Shown piece by piece: positions 1 through 11,502 of a stretch of 64,000 nt of DNA. Made by a program: the position numbers and the translations under genes. How positions within the stretch are numbered: the first letter of the stretch is position 1; every line of letters starts with the position of its first letter. The notes beneath the pieces were generated by a model that saw only the letters and a list, made by a program, of their open reading frames with translations, was not told the DNA's origin and did not search any database. Location of the stretch: NCBI GenBank assembly GCA_039654915.1, contig CM077594.1, positions 10,692,001 through 10,756,000 on the forward strand, written 5' to 3'. This DNA comes from Aquilaria yunnanensis (Eukaryota; Streptophyta; Magnoliopsida; Malvales; Thymelaeaceae).

Positions 1-1
1 T

Positions 2-1898
2 GTCTCTGACTGGACTCTCGAGGTTGCTCCGCGTGCCCTTTACCCTTTTTCTATCAACTGGAAGTTGATGACCGAAGAGGTCCTTCGGGAGCTAAAGGTG
101 GTGAAGGAGCACGAGACTGACCTCAAGATGCCAGCTCCTGCCATCGCCGGGAAGGATTCCTGGTTGGTTAAGCTTCTTAAGGAGGAAATTTCTTTCGAAA
201 CGCTTGTCGAAAGTGAGTTGTCTTCTACTCCCTTGCTGTTTTCTTCCTCGGACTTACGCTGATATTTCTATTTTTTTTCAGAGATGGGCGACGGGACTGC
301 CGCCTATTACAAGTCCCTTTTCTTCGGCCAAGTGGAGAAGGGGGAGCAGACAAAGAAGGCAACTTCCCGAAGGCAGCAGTCTGTCGGTGCTGGTCCTTCG
401 GCAAAACGGGCGAAGAAGACTGTCCTTTCCTCCCCTTTGGAAAGTATTGGGGAGGAAAGCGAGGACGCTGAGGCCGCTGCCGCTTCGCTGCCCGAACCTT
501 CGGCCGAGGTCCCTGCCGCCACCGACGTCCCTCATACCGACACCCCTCCCCAAAGTCCCACCCCGTCGCAAGTCCTTCTGGACGCCGTGGTAGAGGCACC
601 TTCTGCCGTGGAGCGGCGCAGGCAGAAGGGTAAGGGCATTTCGACCGAGGAGGCTGAGGACTCCGAGGACGTCGTTGTCGAGGTCCCTCCAGGTTAGTTG
701 CTTTCAGGACAAGTACGCCTCTCTTTTTGTTTTTTCTGAATTTTCCTTTGTCTCTGACCCACTTCTCGTTTTCGCCGTGCAGGGGAGGTACTTACCCCTG
801 GATGGGCGACCGAACACGCGAAGGCGAGGGCCCTTCGCGACGCCAAAGTCCCGCAAGGGAAGGTTCCCAAAGAGCCTTTCTGGACATTCATGGAGGACAT
901 GAACTTGTACTCCGAGGACTGTCCAGAAATGGCGAAGCAAATTTCGAAGGGGGTGCTTACAGAGGCCTCCTTCAAGGCTATTGCAGCGGCGCACTCGGAT
1001 GATGACACCCTTGCCGCCAAAGTCACCGAGCATGCTGCTCAGGTATGTTCTTCACACCTTTTTCCCTTCAATTTTTCCTAAGTGCCTGGCTCTTACTGAC
1101 CTTGCGTTCATCTTTTTGCAGCTGCTGGGATACGTCGGCTTTTTCCGAGTTCGGGTGGCCAGGTAGGCGAAGTTCCGAGCTTCAGCCTTTGAGGCCTTAA
1201 AGAAGGCGAAGGCCACTCGCTTGGCATTGACCACCGAGAACCAGCGGCTGTCAGCTGCTGCGAAGGAAGAAGTTGCCGCTCTTCGGGAGGAGTTCCGGAA
1301 GGAGAAAGAAGAACTTGAGAAGGACTCCTCCCGGAAGATTGCTGACCTCGGCGAGCAGATAAATAGAATGCTGGCCACCAACGAGGAGCTCCTAAAGGAT
1401 AAGTCAGATTCTGACAAGCTCATACTGGCGCTGACGGCTGAGAAAAATATCCTTGCAGCCGAGGTCAAGTCCTTGAAGAAGGATTCGAAGGGGAAGAAGC
1501 AGATAAAGGCGCTGGACGAGGAGATCGCAGATCTGAAGGACGAGCTTGACGACCTCGAGCTTGAGAAGAACAAGTCTGATCAAATGGCCAAGGTCGCCTT
1601 TCAGGACGGCTTCTGCCTTGTTCGGCACCAAGTCCTCCAGAGGTTCCCAGGTCTGGACCTCTCTTTTCTAGAGGCTCTAAACATTCCTGAGGGACCTAGG
1701 TGGGAATGGTCCAAGGTCGAACACTTGAAGCTTCCTCCTTCAATTCCAGCGCCGAAGGTGGCGGAAAAAGGGTGGACCAGCAAGTGGCTCTCGGGACGCT
1801 GCGAACCCTTAGGCTATTTTAGGGCCCCCTCTTCCTTCCCTTCTATTTTGTATTCCTTCTTCGGGCACTTCTTTATTGTAAAGCAGCTTACTCCTTAA
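2..1898 (+). pseudogene. Spliced antisense extra ORF of the Tat element, coiled-coil protein, 5' end outside window
   Basis: This gene runs opposite to gag-pol. The frame is open from position 2. Three short introns with GT...AG ends keep the frame: 213-281, 693-782 and 1043-1121 (phases 1, 1, 0). Exon 2 codes for a Ser/Pro/Glu-rich low-complexity stretch with a basic patch (SAKRAKK). Exon 3 contains EPFWTFMEDMNLYSEDCPEM. Exon 4 holds a long charged coiled coil (ENQRLSAAAKEEVAALREEF onward, roughly 1221-1590), then QDGFCLVRHQVLQRFPGLDL. One in-frame TAG at 1164-1166 breaks exon 4; the codon next to it and the frame on both sides are otherwise clean, so a single CAG-to-TAG change is likely. 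Extra ORFs in antisense beyond integrase are known for Tat elements and similar proteins are often annotated as 'putative gypsy-type transposon' domain; the function is unknown. The stop at 1896-1898 may be downstream of the original end. Confidence 0.75.
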
Positions 1899-1950
1899 TG
1901 AAGGCTTTTTTGGCTAAGTGTTTCTTCAAGTTTCTTTATTTCCATTGCCC

Positions 1951-2370
1951 CGAATGCATATGCTCAAGAGACTTCGGAAAACCTGCAGTCAAAGAAACTT
2001 TTGTTTTTTTTTTTTACCTTCCTTTGGCCGAGCCTGTTCGCTCAAGAGGCTTTTTGGAAAGTCTAAAAAAATTTGACTAAGTCTTTTTGCAGGCTTTTGT
2101 ATTTCCATTTTGTCTCGAACACGTTCGCTCGAGGGACTTCGGAAAAAACTTAGTCAAAATTTTCCTTCTTTTCCTTTTGTCCCGAGCATGTTTGCTCAAG
2201 AGACTTAGGAAATTTTTCGAGAGTTGTTTTCCGTTTTTTCCCGAGCGTGACGGTTCAAGGGTCTTTGGAAAACTGTCTCAGTGCTTATTTTGGCGAGTAC
2301 TTCTGCGACGTTCTTGTTTCCCATCTTTCCCGAGCATGCTGGCTCAAGGGACTCTGGAAGGTCAATCTTC
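1951..2370. repeat. Degenerate tandem repeat between convergent Tat ORFs
   Basis: Six imperfect copies of a core like CGAGCATGTTTGCTCAAGAG followed by ACTTCGGAAA start near 1951, 2029, 2115, 2182, 2241 and 2331. Spacing varies from about 59 to 89 bp, filled with T-rich sequence. The array fills most of the 578-bp gap between the antisense ORF stop (1898) and the integrase stop (2477). Tandem repeats in the untranslated region before the 3' LTR are common in Tat elements. Confidence 0.75.
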
Positions 2371-2476
2371 GCTTTATTACGGTGAGCATCTTAGCGGAAT
2401 TCTGCTTTGCACAATTTTTGGATACTTAAGAACTTTCCTTAAGAGCATTTTGTGCTTACAATTCCTCCGCCTTATC

Positions 2477-5400
2477 TTAGGCGTAGAATTTTTTGAAGGC
2501 GTCTAAGTGCCAAGTATTTTTCAATTCTACGCCTTCGGCGTCGCCAAGTTTGTACACGCCCTTTCGTACTTCGGCGAGAACCAGATAAGGTCCTTCCCAG
2601 TTTGCGCGAAGTACTCCGTAGGACGGCCTTCGGGGTGCAAAGTCAGCCTTTCGGACAATGAGGTCTCCTTTCTTGATTTCTTTTGGCCTGGCCCGTAAGT
2701 TTATAGCCGCGGCCACTCTTTGCTGAAAAGCTTTTCTTCTCAGCTCGGCTATCTTTCTGTGTTCGCCGACGAGGTCGAGCTTGGTTCTGAGGCCGAGGTC
2801 GTTTCCACCTTCATCAAATATTTGCACCCGTATTGATGGTCTGACTATCTCGACTGGGATAATGGCCTCAGTCCCGAAGACTAGAGAAAAGGGAGTTTCC
2901 CCTGTGGCCCTTCGGGGCGTTGTTCGGTAGCTCCACAACACGCTTTTTAGTTCTCCTGGCCATTTCCCTTTTGCTTCTCCCAGTCTCTTTTTCAGGCCAT
3001 CTTTTATGGTCCTGTTCGATACTTCCACCTGCCCGTTACTTTGGGGGTGAGCTACTGGGGCGAAGTGCATCTTTATTCCGAGGTCGCTGATAAATTCCTG
3101 GAATCCTTTGTCTATGAATTGGGATCCATTATCAGCTACTAGTACCCTCGGTATGCCAAATCTGCATACAATGTTCTTCCATACGAACTTTTGCACTTCT
3201 TTTGCCGAGATAGTTGCCAGTGGTTCTGCCTCAACCCACTTAGAAAAATAGTCCACTGCTACAACGCAGAATTTCACGCCTCCGGGTGCCGTTGGGAGTG
3301 GCTCAATAAGGTCTATACCCCAGACTGGGAAGGGCCAAGGATAGTCAGCCGAAGCTACTGTTTCCGAGGGTGCCTTCTGGATGTTCGCGTGTCTCTGGCA
3401 GCTACCACATTTCCGGACGAACTGTCTTGCGTCCTTTCTCAGGGTAGGCCAGAAGTATCCTTGGCGAAGTATCACCGCTGCAAGGGCATTAGTTCCGATA
3501 TGTGAGCCACACATGCCTTCGTGGACCTCTTCAAGGATCATTTCAGTATCCTCTTCAGCCACACATCTCTGCAGCGGGTTTGCATATCCCTGTCGGTATA
3601 ACTCTTCGCCAATCAGGAAGAATCGGCCGGAGCGTCTTCGCAGCCTTGCCGCGTCACCGGGGTCTTCGGGGAGCACATTTTCTACGAGGTATCTTTTTAT
3701 AGGATCTTTCCATCCCTTTCCCGAGGTCCCTATGCTCAGCACTGAGATGCTCGGGTGATCCAGCACCTCGGTGTATGTTTTTGACTTCGCCAAGCAATCT
3801 GCCTCTGTATTATTCCGCCGAGGTACATTTTCGATCCGTACGGCGTCGAACTCTTGGATGAGTTTTGCTACCAGCTCGTGGTATTTTGCCAAGATTGGGT
3901 CCTTCGCCCCATAATCTCCTGCCGTCTGCCGAACTACCAGCTGGGAATCGCTGTGAGCTTTTAAGTTTCTCACGCCAATCCTTCATACTCAGCCACATTG
4001 TTAGTGACGCTGAAGCTGAACTTGATGGCCTTCTTTACCTCTAGGCCTTCGGGTCCTCTGATAATTACTCCAGCTCCTTGGTGTTCAGATCCCGAGGCTC
4101 CGTCAACATGTAAGGTCCACTCTGGCTCACATCCGTTTGGATCCATGTGGCTTTCCTTAGTGGTGGGTACTTTGGCGATAAAATCTGCCAGTGCTTGGGC
4201 CTTTATGGCTTTCCGAGGCTCATATATGATTTCATGCTCGCCAAGCTCTATGCACCACTTGGAGAGCCTTCCCGAATGATCAACTTTCTTCATAAAATCC
4301 CGTAGTGGTAGACTACTTCGGACGATGATGGGGTGAGCCTGGAAGTACGGTCGCAGCCTTCTTCCTGCAAGCACCAAGGCGTATATAGCTTTTTGAAGCA
4401 AAGGGTACCTGATTTCGGCGCCATGCAGGGACTTGCTGACGTAATAGACTGGCCATTGCTTTGGGCCTTCTTCTTTCACGAGGACTGAGCTTACAGCTTT
4501 CTCCGTGACGGCAAGGTACAAAACGAGGGGTTCTCCCTCCCGAGGTTGTCGCAGAGTCGGCATGCTGGCTAGGTAGACTTTGAGTTCTTCCCAGGTGTTT
4601 TGGCAATCCTCACCCCAAGGGTGATCATTCCCTCCGAGGTCGCCTTCCAGTTTTGCTGCCTTTGTGAGGACTTTGAATAAAGGTCGACACCTATCTCCGT
4701 ACCTGGAAATGAATCTGCTTAGGGAGGTTATTCTTCCGGTGAGCCTCTGCACGTCTCTGAGTGTGGCAGGAGTTTGGAACTCAAGCAGCGCCTTGATCTT
4801 TTCAGGGTTAGCGTCAATGCCTCTTTCGGATACCATGTACCCAAGGAATTTTCCCGAGGTTACCCCGAAGACGCATTTTTCAGGATTGAGCCGAATCCCG
4901 AAGGCTCTAAGCTTTTGGAATGTTTCCTCTAGATCTGCAACGTGGTTGTGAGGGAGCTTGCTCTTGACTATCATATCATCAACATACACCTCCATGTTTC
5001 TCCCCATCTGGTCTTTAAAGACCTTGTTCATTAACCTTTGGTAGGTGGCTCCTGCATTTTTGAGCCCAAAGGGCATCCTGACATAGCAGTATGTTCCTCT
5101 CTCGGTGATGAAGGCAGTTTTTTCTTCATCTTCGGGGTCCATCTTTATTTGATGGTAGCCACTGAAGGCGTCCAGGAAACTTAGGCGCCCATATTCGGCA
5201 GTTGAATCTACCAGTTGATCTATTGGTGGCAGAGGGTATGAGTCTTTCGGGCAAGCATCGTTCAAGTTTCTGAAGTCGATGCACATCCGGAGTTTGCTGC
5301 TATCTTCTTTTGTGGCGATGACCACGTTGCTTAACCATTCGGGGTACTTCACCTCCCTGATAACTTTGGCGTCCAACAGTCGCTCGACTTCGGTTTTGAC

Positions 5401-5974
5401 AAAGTCACTTTTATGGGCTGAGATGCTTCGTTTTTTTTGCCGGACAGGTTTTGCTACTGGGCTTACTTTGAGGCTATGCTGCATTATGCCGGAGCTTACT
5501 CCTGGCATATCTTTCGGCGAGTAGGCAAACAGATCTTTATTTTTTAGCAGAAAAGATACAAGGTTTTCCTTCTCACCTTCGGCCAAGCTCTTCCCTATTC
5601 GGGTAGATTGTCCTGGGAGAAGTTCTACTGTTTCCATTTTCGCTTTTGCAAGATCTTCTTCTTTGCCTTTTTCTGACGCCTTGGCCTCCATTGTTTGTGC
5701 GAAGTTGCTCGCCGGGGTCTTCCGTGCTTTCACAAACACCTTTCTTACCTCGGCCTGCTCTATGAAGATCTCTGCATCTCCATCCTTGGTGGCGAATGTG
5801 ACAGTCAAGTACTTCACATCAGGGCAAATGTGCAGGTTTCCCTGTGTCTGCCTTCCAAGGATGGCGTTGTATGAGGACGGGACGTCCATGACAATGAACC
5901 TTGCCATTGTGGAAGCGTACAACTCAGCTGCTCCGTCTACCAAAGTCCCTCTCATCATCAGTGGGAGGTCGATC
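2477..5974 (-). pseudogene. pol: Tat pol: protease C-terminus, reverse transcriptase, RNase H, second RNase H, integrase
   Basis: From 5974 downward the frame starts inside protease (FIVMDVPSSYNAILGR). Reverse transcriptase follows, with NDACPKDSYPLPPIDQLVD, RLSFLDAFSGYHQIKM, MPFGLKNAGATYQRLMNKVF and the catalytic YVDD at about 4975-4986. An RNase H domain follows, then a second, archaeal-type RNase H starting at WTLHVDGASGSEHQGAGV. That frame stops with TGA at 3970-3972 just after NNVAEYEGLA. The other frame resumes at VRNLKAHSDSQLVV and runs to 2477. Compared with the family, about a dozen residues are missing between the Glu and Asp motifs of the second RNase H. Integrase then shows an HHCC zinc finger (HEGMCGSHIG ... 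CGSCQRH) and a DDE core (GIDLIEP, VADNGSQF, GQVEVSNRT). Apart from that deletion the frame is open. It would act in retrotransposon particles; it is non-functional as it stands. Confidence 0.93.
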
Positions 5975-6954
5975 TGTTACACCCAGAAAGTGATGAATGA
6001 TTAATTACCGGGTTAAGTGGATTAGTGGCATAAATAGTTTCCTAATTTGGAAACTTAGCGAAATTATTTGTAGAGACTTTGAATTATTTATGGAATGGGC
6101 ATTAATGAGTGTTGGACACTCTAAGAATTATGCTTGGCTAAGGCCAAAAGTTTGGGTGATAAAAAAATGGCAAGTTTGGAAGTTGAGGGACTCAATTGCA
6201 AAGTTGGAGAAAGATGGAGGACCAAGTGAGTAATTTGGCCATTTTTCATGAAAAATATATGCATGGCCAGCCACCCCATGTTATCAATTTAAAAAATTGG
6301 CCTACTACACATTCCACTCATAATTATTTAATCCCTCCACTACATCCTCCACTCACCAATTAAATATTACCCCACTTACTTTTGTCCCCCACTTTCCCAA
6401 TTTGACTATTCTATTACCCATGCCTTGTCTCCCACTACAAATCCCACTCACCATATTTTAATCACCCACTTACATTGTCTCCCACTTACATTAAAATATT
6501 GGCCCATCATTTTTGACTTCTTCTCCCACCTTTTTCATTCAAAATTCGTCCATACCTCCAAATTATGCATTTGATATGCATTTTGGGTGCATTTCACTTC
6601 ATTTAGCACCATGACCACCCACCTTCTTTGAATATACGTTTAATGCACATTTAGAATGCATTTGAGTTTCATTTCTCTTTCATTTGCAAGTGCATAACCA
6701 GCCATCACTCCCACTTTCATTTCATTTTCATTTCCACTCTCTCTCTAGCACCAAAAGCTCTCCCTTCTCTCTAAGTTCCAGCCATGATGTTCTTCAAACT
6801 CCATCTCCTTCTTTCTTCATCTAAGATTCGGCCATAGCTAGAAATGCATGTTCTTGCACATGCAAACACATTTTCTTGAAGCTTTCAAGCTCCTAAACCC
6901 ATCTAGACCAAGAACAAAGTGAGAAATCAAAGAAAACCCATGAAGAAATGCTTG

Positions 6955-7365
6955 TGAAGTTTCGGCCATATGGATAAAATGGTGTTCTTGAGCTCACCTC
7001 AAGAGCTCCTTACATGCATGGCATTTCTAAGCCATGAAGAGCAAGAAGAGGAAGACGAACTCCAAGAAAGTGAAGCTCAAGTTTCGGCCATTTAAAGGTT
7101 GTAAGTGAACCAAGTTTTTCTTGGTAGTTTCATGTATTTTGAGCTAGATGCTACTCTCTAATGACTTGGCCATGTTGGATTTTTGCAAGGAAATCAAGTG
7201 GATATTTCGGCCATGGAAGGATATTGTTGTTCTTGAGCTCAACTCAAGAGCTCTTTATATGCATGGCACTTTTAAGCCATGGAAAGCAAGGATGGAGGTT
7301 TCGGCCATGAGTATACATGGCATTTGGAGGCATGAAACCAAGTGTTCTTGGTGCCTCGAGGCTTG
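6955..7365. repeat. Imperfect direct duplication inside the solo LTR
   Basis: The stretch with GTTCTTGAGCTCACCTCAAG then ATGCATGGCATTTCTAAGCC (about 6981-7037) recurs as GTTCTTGAGCTCAACTCAAG then ATGCATGGCACTTTTAAGCC (about 7229-7280). TTTCGGCCAT occurs before and after each copy. Copy distance is about 245 bp. The core GAGCTC motif is itself palindromic. Confidence 0.6.
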
Positions 7366-7882
7366 TATGGCCATTCCAAGGAAGGAAACAAGCAAAAGAT
7401 GAAAGAAAAGCAAGAAAAAGAAATGATGGGGCTATTTGGGCCAAAAGTTAAATTTGAAGACCCAAATTGAAAACCAAGTGTTCTTGGTCCATAAATTATG
7501 AAATGGGCTATTTTGGGCCATAATGGCATTATTGGAAAATGGGCTAAATCCTGAAAAGGTTAATATAGGCCCAAGTCCTGAAAAGGTTAATATGGGCCTC
7601 AGTTCACAAAAAGGCTAAGTGGGCCTTTACCTCCTTAAGTGAGGTCCATTAAGGAAATGGCAAAGTTCCAACAACAAACAAAGCAAAGCAAAGGCAATAA
7701 GCAAAAGGTTACACCAATGGTGGTAAGGGTCCTTTACTCACTTATTGCATGGTGTACTTCCATGATATTGTTTGTGAGTATAAATGCCCCTATGTGATGG
7801 TCATAGAACCAAGTGACCATAGGTGTGCAGTGGGTTAGTTGTTCTTTGTGTGAGGGCTCATGTTACTTTCTTAGTTTAATAA

Positions 7883-7980
7883 TTGGGCACGTAAGTGCAT
7901 AATTGATGAGGTATCGTTGCTTCGGCAACTTTGGGCACGTAAGTGCATATTGGACGAGGATTGTTGCTTCGGCAACTATG
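7883..7980. repeat. Two ~48-bp tandem copies in the solo LTR
   Basis: GGGCACGTAAGTGCATA ... GTTGCTTCGGCAACTTT is followed directly by GGGCACGTAAGTGCATA ... GTTGCTTCGGCAACTAT. Each copy holds small hairpins (TTGCTTCGGCAA; GCACGTAAGTGC). A similar short tandem (CCTGAAAAGGTTAATATAGG) occurs twice at about 7550-7600. Confidence 0.75.
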
Positions 7981-8147
7981 GATATGAATAATGGGCAATT
8001 GTGGATATATATGGTTTGATTAGCTAATCAATATAAAGGCAAGTGTTAGAGTTTATAGTAAGAATGGCCAACTTACTATGTAACTCGGAGCTCTAGGGGA
8101 ACGGGTGGTATGATTAAGAAGGAGAATTGAGGTTTAAAGCCTTGGAC

Positions 8148-8222
8148 ACTTGCCAGGGGTGCCAGTGGTGCCAGGGGTGCCATTGGTGCCAGTACTGCCA
8201 GTCTGGCCAGGAGTGCCAGTAG
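8148..8222. repeat. GGTGCCA minisatellite
   Basis: About eight imperfect units of 8-9 bp (GGTGCCAGT, GGTGCCAGG, GGTGCCATT, ACTGCCAGT) in the middle of the solo LTR. On the minus strand it reads as a Gly/Thr/Pro-rich repeat, which is a composition artefact. Confidence 0.7.
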
Positions 8223-8399
8223 TGGGTGGCAGTAGTGATTGCCCAGGAAAACTTGTGGTTGAGTGCGTGTGTTGTGTGCTTCTCTGAACCGTTGTTGTTT
8301 GTGCATGCTGACCCAAATTATTATTATTGTTGTTGATGCTGCTATTGTGCTGTATCTTGTGTTTTCTTTGTTTTAGTGTTTTCCTTTGCAGGAACAGGA

Positions 8400-8605
8400 T
8401 TATTTGCCATGATATTCTTGGCATTGGATTTAATTGCCATGACATTCTTGGCTTAAGAATAGGCTTTGGAAGCCATATGTGACTACAAAAGTCACGAGAG
8501 ATTACCTCATTCTGATTTGGCATTGCCATTACGTTCTTGGCACAATTTTGGCTTTTTAAGCCGGATATGACTATGAAAGTCATGAGTTACTTACCTCACA
8601 CCTGG
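8400..8605. repeat. Two ~95-bp tandem copies in the solo LTR
   Basis: TTGCCATGACATTCTTGGC, then GGCTTTGGAAGCCATATG, GACTACAAAAGTCACGAGAG and TACCTCA recurs as TTGCCATTACGTTCTTGGC, GGCTTTTTAAGCCGGATATG, GACTATGAAAGTCATGAG and TACCTCA. Each copy contains GGCTT...AAGCC and GACT...AGTC mini-hairpins. Confidence 0.65.
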
Positions 8606-9572
8606 ATCCTTACTGAGTTTTATAACTCACCCGCCCTTCTTTACTTTTTTCAGGAAGTGGATTGGATGGCTTGATAGATCAAGTAGGGAGTACTAGAGTA
8701 CTCGTTATGTTTTGCTAAAGGGTTGGGTATGAGTTTAGTGTTGCTTAATATATTCATTTGACTCTAAGTGACTTATGTGGTATATTTTACTTGCGGAACA
8801 AGCTAATGGTTTGGACTTCCTTGTGCAGGCTTGTGGAGTTTAGAAGTTGTGGGAACAAGGTCTATTAAGCTGGAATGAGTTCCAGGTTATGAGTTAAAGT
8901 TTGGGTAGACATAAGAACTTGGTCTGTAAAACCTAAACTTAACTAGTTATGGACATATAGCATCCTTGGTATGTTTTCCAAGTAGGAGATGCTTGTTAGA
9001 TGCACATTGTGATCATGATTATCTTAGGATGAATTTTGATGAAATGCCATGATGGATATTCATGTTATGTGTACTAGACTTGGCTGATGCTCATGGATAT
9101 ATAAATGTGGTTTTCAAAGTTGAAAATGAGATGGGCTTCTTTGTTGCCATGCATTGGATTAGTACACTTGATGGACACACATCCTATGCACTTAATGGAT
9201 TAAGTGTATGCTTTGCTTGAATTGCAAGTATGATTTGCTGATTATGTGTGTAACTAAGGGAAGACTTCCAGTGAATCTGGATTTATTGGATTTTGTTGAA
9301 ATGGCATCTAAAGACTTGTGTGTGTAACCGGCTAAGTGGTAAAGTCCATAAATGGAACACTAGAATTCCACATAGGTATTAGCTCGTTCCTGGAGAGCAC
9401 CCTAACAACACATTAAAAGTATTTAAGTAACAAGCTAGTACCAGAATAGATCCTGGAGTCACGCCGTAGGTGCTCATAACTAGCTAATAAAGCCCCTTCA
9501 GTATGAATAACTTCCGCTGCATTAATCTGATAATCGGGCCCAGATGGGCCAGGGGCAGTTTGGGGCGTGACA

Positions 9573-11502
9573 CGATCCATCCGAGAACGGGCAGTTCGGA
9601 TGGTCCTACCCCGAAGGTTGGTGAGGTGACTGGCTTAAGCTCGCTGCTGGAGATGCCCAAGCTCGACAGTAAGTGCGAGAATAGGACGTCCGCATTTGAC
9701 CCATCATCAAGTAGTACCCTTTTGACGTCCCAGTTCCCTATCCTCGCCATGACCAGCAGCGGATCGTCGTGGGGAAAGACGACGGTGGATCCATCTTTGC
9801 GGGCCAGCTTCTTTGCTGGATTTTGATATTCCATGACTGCAATCTCTCTGGCCTTCCGCTTTCTTTCCGAGGATGGGAGCCCCGTGGTGATTATTTGGAT
9901 AACCCCTGTAGGAGGTGGAGGGCGCCTTTTTGGACTCCGGTTTCTCCGCCAGTCGGAGTCATAGTCCTCGTCTTCGGCCATTTCTTCCTCCATTTTTCTG
10001 CCTTTTGGGGATGGCATCCGCAGGTATTTCCGAAGTTGGCCCTGCTTTATCAGCGACTCTATGTACTTCTTCAGCTGGAAGCAGTCTTCGGTGTCATGAC
10101 CGTGGTCGCGATGAAACTGGCAGAACTTCTTTGCATTCTTCTTATTATCGGCGGTCATGGCCCTTGGTCGCCGAATCTGCGTCCCTTGCCTTTCCAGCGC
10201 CATGAGGATGTTGGTCTGTGAAGTGCTCAGTGGTGTGAAACTTTGGGGTTTCCTTCCACGCATCATTCGAGGTCGTCCTGCCTGTTCAGTCGCATGCTGA
10301 GCTTGTTGATTGGACCCTTCGGCGCAGTGGTGATCCGACTTCGGCCCAGCCATTCTTAGCTCTTCCGCAATCATATGCTGTTCCGCCCTCCGATAAAATT
10401 CTCCGAGGGTCTTTGGGGGGTCCTTTGAGAACTCGTAGAACAGCTGTGAGTCTCGCCGAAGACCCCGTGTCATGGCGAGAATACGAATTTCAGGCCGGAA
10501 GTCTGGGACGCTCAGTGCTTCCCTGTTGAACCTTTCGACATAGTCCCGGATGGTCTATCCGTTTCTCTGCTCTATGTCGAACATCTGAACAGGCATCTTC
10601 GCCGTTGGCCTGCTCCCAATGAATTGCTGTGTGAAGGCCGTGGACAACTCCTGGAACTCAGTGATGGTCCCTAAAGGTAATGAATTGTACCATGCAGTTA
10701 CTGGCCCTGTGAGGGTGACTTCGAAGCACTTGCACATGGTAGCGTCGTCAGCACCGTGCATTATCATGCTGCGTCTGTACTTCGTCAGATGGGCCTGTCG
10801 ATCAGTACGGCAATCATAAATCTCCAACCGAGGTACTCTGAAGTCACCTGGCATGGCTGCCTCGGCCACGATCCGGGTGAATGGGGGCCCATCTTCACAG
10901 AAGGCTCCCGTGAGCTTGTCCCAAACGGGTTTTCTGGCCATTTGTTTCTCCACCCTATCTAGCCGTGCTAATATCCTCTCCATAAGCACGGTGGTGCTAG
11001 GCCCTTCTTCAGGGAAGGGAGATCGTCGGCGCCTCTTCGGGGAGCGAGTTCGGCGCCGAGGGGATACGGACCTCACCTCAGGCGACGTACTCCTTTGCTG
11101 TGAGACTTTCGGTCGTTTGGACCCAGTTTGTCCCACAGGCCGTTTCCCGAGGGGTATATTTTCTGTGGAGGATTCTTCCCGCTGGTCTCCGCTTCCCGAA
11201 CTACGATGAGTAGACTTGGGGCTTCTCTCCCGAGGACGTGCTGGTGAGGGAGGCCTCTGGGCTTGCGTTTACTGTGGCCACCTTCGGTCGATCTGCTGTG
11301 TCATTTCAGACACGGCCGAACGCTGAAAGTCCCTCAAGAAGCTCATGGTGATCACTAGAGGGCGATCTTCCTCGGACGTAGAAGTCCCTGGGAGTGTTTG
11401 CTTAGCAGCCGGTTGTGTCTCAGGCGCGGACGAGGACCTTGGGAGTCCTTTGTCCTTAGAACGCCGAGTTTCAACAACAGCGATCTCAGAGCGGGTTCCC
11501 AT
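9573..11502 (-). pseudogene. gag: Tat gag-protease N-terminal part
   Basis: One frame runs from the ATG at 11500-11502, which overlaps the primer-binding site, to the solo LTR. It carries two stops: TAA at 11269-11271 and TAG at 10555-10557. The N-terminus is Ser/Arg-rich (RRRTRSPKRRRRSPF). The capsid-like part has FRVPRLEIYD, HLTKYRRSMIMHGADDATMC and VTAWYNSLPLGTITEFQEL, then DYVERFNREALSVPDFRPEI after the TAG. A zinc-knuckle-like CQFHRDHGHDTEDC follows. The protease active-site region is VLLDDGSNADVLF. The frame ends at VLGWI where the solo LTR entered; the remaining protease lies beyond it at 5974. The true start is uncertain. The TAG looks like one point change, since both sides are clean and in frame. 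Confidence 0.88.

Larger units (their letters stand above)
5975..9572. mobile_element. 3598-bp solo LTR inserted in Tat protease
   Basis: Left end TGTTACACCC, right end GGGGCGTGACA: TG...CA termini with an imperfect inverted repeat. It is flanked by a perfect 5-bp target duplication CGATC (5970-5974 and 9573-9577). The Tat protease reads in frame across the site once insert and one CGATC are removed. No coding domain is visible, and I found no second LTR copy inside, so it is best read as a solo LTR left by LTR-LTR recombination. LTRs of 3-4 kb are known in the Tekay/Del chromoviruses and in some Tat elements; the termini resemble Tekay but the family is not proven. Orientation is unknown. 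Several internal duplications are listed separately. Confidence 0.85.

Noticed and set aside
204..697. Several overlapping long frames on both strands at 204-697
   Set aside because: Only the frame from 284 joins the upstream and downstream exons by GT...AG introns; the rest are GC-rich shadows.
8076..8583. Minus-strand ORFs with Gly/Thr/Pro repeats
   Set aside because: They are translations of the GGTGCCA minisatellite and nearby repeats inside the solo LTR, without a recognisable domain.
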